This document shows, in pieces, positions 58,429-64,000 of a DNA stretch of 64,000 nt. The notes beneath the pieces were generated by a model, which was not told the origin of the DNA, ran no database searches, and saw only the letters and a program-made list of their open reading frames with translations. The position numbers were made by a program, and so were the translations under genes. The number at the start of each line of letters is the position of its first letter. Positions within the stretch are counted from its first letter, which is position 1. Origin of the DNA: Parapristionchus giblindavisi (taxonomy: Eukaryota > Nematoda > Chromadorea > Rhabditida > Diplogasteridae); contig CALSFV010000054.1 of the NCBI GenBank assembly GCA_943737045.1, positions 62,001 through 126,000 on the forward strand, in the 5' to 3' direction.

Positions 58429-58799
58429 ACTGAATATAGTTGATTCTTACGCAAACGGCCTCATATTTACTATTATCTATTATAATTCTTACTTGTGTAC
58501 TTCCTTTAGCCATACTTAATTCTTGTCTCGTACACTTTTCGTATTCATCTTTTGATAAATTCTTCGAACATAAGCCAAGGTCACCGAGATTTTTATGTAC
58601 AATATGACGGTTTACTGGACATCTATCAATAAATCAATATTGATTATTTCTTTGTGAAGCCACATAATGGAGGACAAGACAGTTGTTAAATTTATTTCAA
58701 AAAGTTAGTCACCATCTTCAGTTGGAATTAATCACCTCAAACTTTGGTAACTAAACCACAACTAAAGAAAAAAAACCCCACAACATCAACGATCTGCAT

Positions 58800-59552
58800 T
58801 GGACCCCAAAACAGTGGTAGTAGGTCGTATTCTCAGACAAAATCAAGTTTTTGATGGTTCGTACGCACGGAGGAACTCGTGTTCATTGTCCGATTAACGC
58901 TAGCTTTGATGGGAACTACCAGCTGCTTACCTTGAAGCTTGGAGGAGTATCGTTGATTTTATGGGGTTATTTCTCTGTAGTTGGGGTTGATCCACTGGAC
59001 TATGTGAAAGGAGTTATGGTGAAGGAGGACTACACTGATATCTTAGAGACCTATTTCCTTCCCTCAAACGTCTTTTCACCCAAGTTAGAGGCTTCACATA
59101 TCTCAATTTGGTGAAATTCAGCTAGTTTTCGTTTTTTTCATTGTTTGGGCACGGATTGGAGTTTTGATGACCTTGGGGATAGTCGAAACAGACGTCCGGA
59201 AAATTTGCGACAAGGGGCTGCGGACGGAGTCATCTGACGTTAACGACGAAGGGAGTTTAGTAAGGGAATCGGTGGAGAATTGCTCCCAAGAGGCCGTTAC
59301 ATGTTTTTAAAATGATATAACATACATTGGTGAGAAAAGTAGGACGAAATCGAAGAAAGCGAAAATCTCACTTTATGACTTTTGATAAATTCGAAATAAA
59401 TTTCACCGTAAGAGCTCACCCGGGCTAATTTGTTGTGTAAAACACGTGGGATTACTCTCAAATCAATCCCTGAAAAGCTGGACAGGATCGGTTGAGTTTG
59501 AAAAAAGTTATGACCAAAAAACCACAAGTGGATAGTCTTTTGACCGGTACTG
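58800..59552 (+). mobile_element. Second fold-back Tc1 copy, 5' arm lost
   Basis: The plus strand carries the same central transposase piece as 22878-23266 (GGVSLILWGYFSVVGVDPL in place of GGSLMLWGCFSEDGVGPL). It is followed by the inverted N-terminal arm, ending CTTTTGACCGGTACTG then TA at 59553. The left arm is missing or unrecognisable. Older and more diverged than the 22 kb copy, but built the same way. Confidence 0.8.
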
Positions 59553-59629
59553 TAAGTCTACTTCAACTGAAAGAACATTTGACGAAATGCATTACAGTAT
59601 ACCACATCACTTTAAGTAGACTTACGTTT

Positions 59630-59677
59630 AAGTCTGTACTAGAAGTAGACTTGCAAGCCTACTTCTAGTACAGACTT
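59630..59677. repeat. Perfect 19-bp-arm hairpin
   Basis: AAGTCTGTACTAGAAGTAG, ten-base loop, exact complement. Neighbouring TAGACTT/AAGTCTA words at 59555-59700 make a nested palindrome; part of it recurs at 51371-51420. Confidence 0.85.
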
Positions 59678-61477
59678 TATGTAGACTTGAAGTTTCGAAA
59701 TAAATTCTTATAAAAGATGAATAAATAAATTTAATGACCATTGATGATAAAATGATGAAGATCAGAATCAATAGGCAACATTTACAAGTTATTAAACTGA
59801 AATAAAAACATGATCAATCATATAAATAGGTAGAAATATAATCACTTTAGTGCAATTGATCTATTTCTTATTGATAAGAAGGGCTTCAAGCAAAATCTAT
59901 GCATAAGCATATATTGTAGATATAAGATAGTAAGAATGAATTTAAAAACAAGCCATTCTTCGCATGTTTAAATATTATGCGGTTCGCTCCTCCCAGAACA
60001 AGACATCAAAGGATCAGATAAAACTGAAATTGAAATCGCAACATTCAATCCGATATCGAGGAAAAGTCGGAAGAGTTCGGCGGTCGACTTTAAAGTTCAA
60101 GATGTGCTTAAAGAAGGGAACCCTCGAGTTTTTTCTTGGCCAGGCAGAACAAGAGATCACATCTCCCTGAATACAATAACAATTTTCTCTAAAATTTTAG
60201 ATGAACCGGAATACCACAAGCCGAGCTTAAAGTTCATTGATTCCCCAGTGAAATGCGCAAGTTTCTGAATTGTGGAACTTTTGAAATTACTTTTTAGAAC
60301 CCTTATTCAATGTAGATTTAAGCCCGGCTATCAAAATTAGAGAATTTCATGGTAAGATTAAGTAGTTCCCTTGTAATAGAGAACATATGGTCGCTAATTA
60401 TGTTTCATGTTCTTCACGCAATAGCACACACCAAATCTCCTATATTTGTCTCCTAATAATCTCCTAATATTTGAAGTGATCGACTCATTTGATACAACGA
60501 TCTCTGCTTAGATTTCGGACGAACATTCAACATGAACTACTACAGAAATTATTATAATGATAAGAATAGTTTTTGCATTGTGAATCCAAAAAAAAATGCT
60601 TCTTTGCAAACGTGTGTGCTCGATGCAAAATGTATATAACGAAAGACCTCGTACATGCGTTTCGCATATAAGATCGATGGCTATTCCATGACCTTTCACC
60701 CTCATTTATCTCTACGATCTGCTCACTCTCGCATGTCTGACCACATTACACTTCCTCGCCTCTCATAAAGTCAAACCCCTACACTCCCACCCCTATTTAC
60801 TTCGTCGTTGTTATTCACAGCTGTTATGACCTTCTTTCGCAATAATCGTTCTTGTGAATCAACAATTTATATTATTTCCTAGTCCATTCCTTTGATACAT
60901 GATTCAGCACGTTTATGTACCATTTATTTTCTCTACATATTCTATTGATTTTCAGTTGAAATAGAGATACAATTCTAGCATTGGGTTATACGTTAAATGT
61001 AGTCGTAGAATGTTTGCAATCTTGTTCATCGAAAAAAGAGATAAATATTGTTCAGATTTGTGTGTCATTTTGTGTAGTGCATAACACAGAAATACACCTT
61101 CAGAGATAAGAAAGACGTTACACTAGCAATAAGTGTCTAGTGTTATTTCAGTCTTTCATGCTCGAGTTGCATTTTTTTTAAATCTGATTCTGACAAAATT
61201 CATCTTTTATCTTTGGAACAATTGAAATAGTTGTTCACGTACACCATCATTATATTATATCGTAGCCTTATCTTGACTACAATCTTTTGCTATCAATCGA
61301 CTATTCCCTCCCCGTATCTCGCCATTATAATAGAACCACTCTCTATTATTTCAAATTCGTATTTTATACGCCATTTTCTTCATATATCGGTCGCGTTAAA
61401 CCATAGCTCTGCATTTTTGTCCAAAGTCAGTTAATTTTGTTGAATCAATATGAATGGGATAATTATTGTTTTTCAAG
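59678..61477. other. Intergenic region with dispersed repeat (60106-60455)
   Basis: Bases 60106-60275 and 60385-60455 are the second copy of the repeat at 6464-6805. The stretch 60720-61470 is AT-rich and pyrimidine-rich and is the likely promoter of the TMEM254-like gene. No other gene seen. Confidence 0.5.
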
Positions 61478-62594
61478 ATGTGCGAACAAGGATATTTCAA
61501 GAGCGTTCGTCCTTTCTGGTGGCTGGCCACACCCTCCCTTCATGCCGTCAATTTCGTTAGTTACCCATTATTGATTTTCGAATCTACTTGAGTTTTTGTA
61601 CGGGGGTACAAACAGAAGTATAAAGATAAAAGCAACAATATTTAATTTTTAAGGAATTGATCGTAGTTTTAAAGTACTGAATTTAGCTGGCGTGGCATCA
61701 CCCCGACTCTTTGAGAATCATTCCTGCCTTAGGAGACAGAATCGCCGATTTTGCTCTAGATCACAATCCGGTAGGCTATCATTTAAACGATTTTGGATAA
61801 TGAAATTTACTTTATATGTTGGAAATTTTCAAAAATAAAAGAGCGGATGCGCTCTAGACTCTCTTGTTTCCTTTATTAGCGCGAACACCACATGTGCAGC
61901 ACAGATCAGTCGAGTTGTTAAAACGATCGGCTGTAATTAGCAAATCGTAGGTGCTCACAACTTGAGCAGTATTGTATTTCGTTCGAACTTTGAGGCGAAA
62001 AAATGCATTAGTAGCACACAAAGTTTGATTCGAATACAATGAATACTCATTAATTTATCTTTCCAGCTGTTCAAAGCAACGAATGTCATCATGTTTTCTG
62101 CTCATGCTATTGAAGCCCTCATCGCCGTGTATTTATCGATGAAGGTGGAATAATTGACTATTTAAAAATAACACAAATATGATATATGAATCAGTATGTT
62201 GTTTTATTCGTGTTGTTCATGTTTCATGGAAGTTAGACAAAAATATGTTTTTTTGGAATAGCAGTAAGCTCTTAATTTCGAGTGTCTAAGACATTATCTC
62301 GTCTCTTCATTCATATCATCAGGCAATTTTAGCTATAAAGATAACAATCACGTGTTTCTTTCACAACGATAAGCATATTTGAATCACTTTTATTCATTCA
62401 TTTGAATTCAACGATCAACTATTTCATAAAGAATTTGATAGGAAAATCAAATTGAGCTAAATAATCAATATTTTCAGTTGGGAAATGCAGCGTGTGCCTC
62501 TGTCAAATGGTTCCTTCAAACATTCTTCTTCGGTTATCCTTCACTTCAAATGATCCTGCACAAAACTCATTCTGATAAGAAGAAGAGTCAATAA
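61478..62594 (+). CDS. TMEM254-like small membrane protein (DUF4499 type)
   Basis: Four exons join to 118 codons plus stop: 61478-61555, 61687-61770, 62067-62144, 62478-62594. Features: FWWLATPSLHAVNF near the N-terminus, HAIEALIAVYLSMK (a membrane segment) and WFLQTFFFGYPSL, which matches the conserved C-terminal motif WFLQTFFFG of vertebrate TMEM254. Three hydrophobic segments are expected; the basic tail HKTHSDKKKSQ may act as an ER-retention-like signal. The biochemical role of the family is unknown to me. The ATG follows TTTTTCAAG, which could be a splice-leader acceptor. Confidence 0.88.
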
Positions 62595-63363
62595 ATAGAA
62601 TACACAGTAAATATATTGTATAAAAAACAATTTCGTTCTTCATGAATTTAGTTGTTTGTTTCAGTTGTTTTCATTCCAAAAATGAAGATTTTCCCTAAAT
62701 GTATAAATTGAATTTTGATTGCTCTACTAATTGTAAATATGCATGGCTTAATTGAGTCTGTAAGACGATTCGAGGGAAATCTTTTTGATGTATAAATTAT
62801 ACTGTCTATTAATTACATATTGTTTCGTTTCCGCCCGAGGAAGGTGACCACATTTTCGTTTATAAAGTATTCAATTTAAGTGATCGATATTTAATCATTA
62901 CTTGATGAATAACCCCAGTAATTTTTACGTCCCTATTAGCTTTTCTGAACACAACTTGTGTTGCTTCTTGTGTTCCCTTACTGATCTATGTGGTAGACTT
63001 TAGTAATCAAATTTTGAAATGCTTTTCAGATAGATCGATGTCCTGTGGAATTCGGCTTGTACGGTTCTACATTTTTTTTGAAATTGATGATGTTGAGCTA
63101 TATTTAGTAATTTATTGTAGAGACGAATCTATAATAGTAATAATTTATTCACCATAGATAGGTAAACGTGTAATGAACAAACAATAAATAAATAGTTGTA
63201 GAAGAGAAAGATCAATCTTACATAAATGTGAGGATGGAGGAAGGGACTGGAGGAGAAATAATGAAGATAAGAATAAGAAATGCATGGATCAGTCATAAAT
63301 TTTAATTTTAAAACTTATTCTGTTTTCGGGAAAAAATCAAACACAACTATTGTGTAATGCTTA
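62595..63363. other. 3' flank and intergenic DNA
   Basis: AATAAATAG overlaps the stop region of the preceding gene. Nothing else recognised. Confidence 0.4.
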
Positions 63364-63698
63364 CACTGAGAGCAAACTTGCCCAAATATGGGGTAATGGT
63401 TCCCCAACAACGTGTATCGGGGTATCCATTTGCCCATATTCGGGGTATTCTGATTACCCATACATTTTGGAGAGGAAGATCACCCATTATTTTGTTAAAT
63501 AGATAAATAAATTATAGTGGAATGATAGTTAGATCAACACATCATGCCACCCTTGATTCGATATAACTTTTACTCTTTATTTTCATCTAATTTGTTCTCA
63601 CCAAAAGTACCGCACGAAGCTGGATTCAAAGGTTGGGGTAATCGTTTGCCAGGCAAATGGGGTGGGTAACGATTTGCCAGGTAAGTTTGCTCTCAGTG
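63364..63698. mobile_element. TA-flanked MITE, ends CACTGAGAGCAAACTTGCC
   Basis: 335 bp. Left CACTGAGAGCAAACTTGCC, right GTAAGTTTGCTCTCAGTG, with TA on each side. Internal GGGTAAT/ATTACCC words give further pairing. Non-coding. Confidence 0.85.
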
Positions 63699-63700
63699 TA

Positions 63701-64000
63701 CGCGACGTTTTGGATTACCCACTAATAGATTATTTTAAATGTTTTCAAAGCCATAACGAATCATTGAATCTATTTCCAATTGTATAATGGTATTTTTCAA
63801 TATAAGTAGTAACAAAAAGAACCTTCTGTAAAATCATTACCATATGATAGTTCGTTTCAGAATTACACTGAAGCTCATTGGGTAAGTACGACGTACACCC
63901 ATAAGATGGATATCGTTACTCCGGATAGCCGCGCACCACTTCTTCATTATCTACCTGTTGTGTTGTTATATTAAAAAAGGGCAAAATTCATGGTTCGGTT
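63701..64000. other. Window end, nothing recognised
   Basis: AT-rich, no supported exon on either strand. Confidence 0.4.

Larger units (their letters stand above)
53107..58622 (-). pseudogene. GT14 (core-2/I-branching type) glycosyltransferase, disrupted by an LTR retrotransposon
   Basis: Minus-strand C-terminal exons join in frame: an exon formed by 57363-57268 plus 53538-53481 once the insertion is removed, then 53435-53309 and 53241-53107 (stop). Landmarks typical of worm GT14 enzymes: YGMDELFIQSI, PGMYPSRC, WRHNVCVFGMEDLPYL (GxxDLxWL type), MANK, then AISCIGELLFNRT. A plausible N-terminal exon is 58622-58493 (Cys-rich, LGLCSKNLSKDEYEKC), but its phase does not fit and the catalytic middle (several hundred bp) is absent. 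A fold-back element occupies 57746-58428. By family it would add GlcNAc or xylose from the UDP-sugar to Golgi glycans. The gene is broken twice: the core is missing and a coding exon is split. Confidence 0.82.

Overview
The window is nuclear DNA from a nematode, most likely a free-living rhabditid-type worm. The reasons are many small introns (often 45-120 bp) with TTTCAG-type acceptors, AT-rich intergenic DNA full of short inverted-repeat transposons, a Tc1-type element, and protein families typical of worms: SLC6 'snf' transporters, a GT11 fucosyltransferase, a GT14 enzyme and a lectin-type receptor kinase. No species can be named from sequence alone. All multi-exon models below were built by hand from splice sites, and every complete one closes in frame.

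Layout. 1-6.1 kb: two tandem SLC6 neurotransmitter-symporter genes; the first is cut by the window edge. Their introns are seeded with an AAAGATC/GATCTTT heptamer. 7.2-10.1 kb: a nucleotide-sugar transporter (SLC35A type). 10.9-12.8 kb, minus strand: a three-finger Scratch/Snail-type transcription factor, followed by about 9.5 kb without a supported gene that probably holds its regulatory DNA. 22-38 kb: a transposon and satellite district. It holds a fold-back Tc1 element, a 51-bp-arm perfect hairpin, 148-bp and 153-bp satellite arrays split by a palindromic transposon, and further large palindromic elements. 38.7-40.3 kb: a small acidic-protein gene, then tRNA-Gly(TCC) genes in tandem 147-bp units (the third is damaged); a fourth tRNA-Gly lies at 52.4 kb on the minus strand. 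40.7-44.1 kb: a complete GT11 fucosyltransferase. 44.7-52.3 kb: a complete 24-exon gene for a C-type-lectin receptor tyrosine kinase. 53.1-58.6 kb, minus strand: a broken GT14 glycosyltransferase, one coding exon of which is split by an LTR retrotransposon with identical-looking 788-bp LTRs and a GGAT target duplication. 61.5-62.6 kb: a TMEM254-like small membrane protein. 63.36-63.70 kb: another TA-flanked MITE.

Two observations stand out. First, each LTR carries six tandem hairpins sharing one invariant 11-nt loop (TGCTTCGTGAG), while all six stems differ and stay paired. This is covariation visible inside a single sequence and implies a selected RNA structure, perhaps read by the element's own zinc-knuckle Gag protein. 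Second, the receptor kinase joins a signal peptide, one CTLD, a Ser/Thr stalk, one membrane helix and a kinase domain with all key motifs; it lies 631 bp downstream of the fucosyltransferase. The window therefore holds a nucleotide-sugar transporter, a fucosyltransferase, a (dead) GlcNAc-transferase-family gene and a lectin receptor, a suggestive but unproven association of glycan-making and glycan-reading genes.
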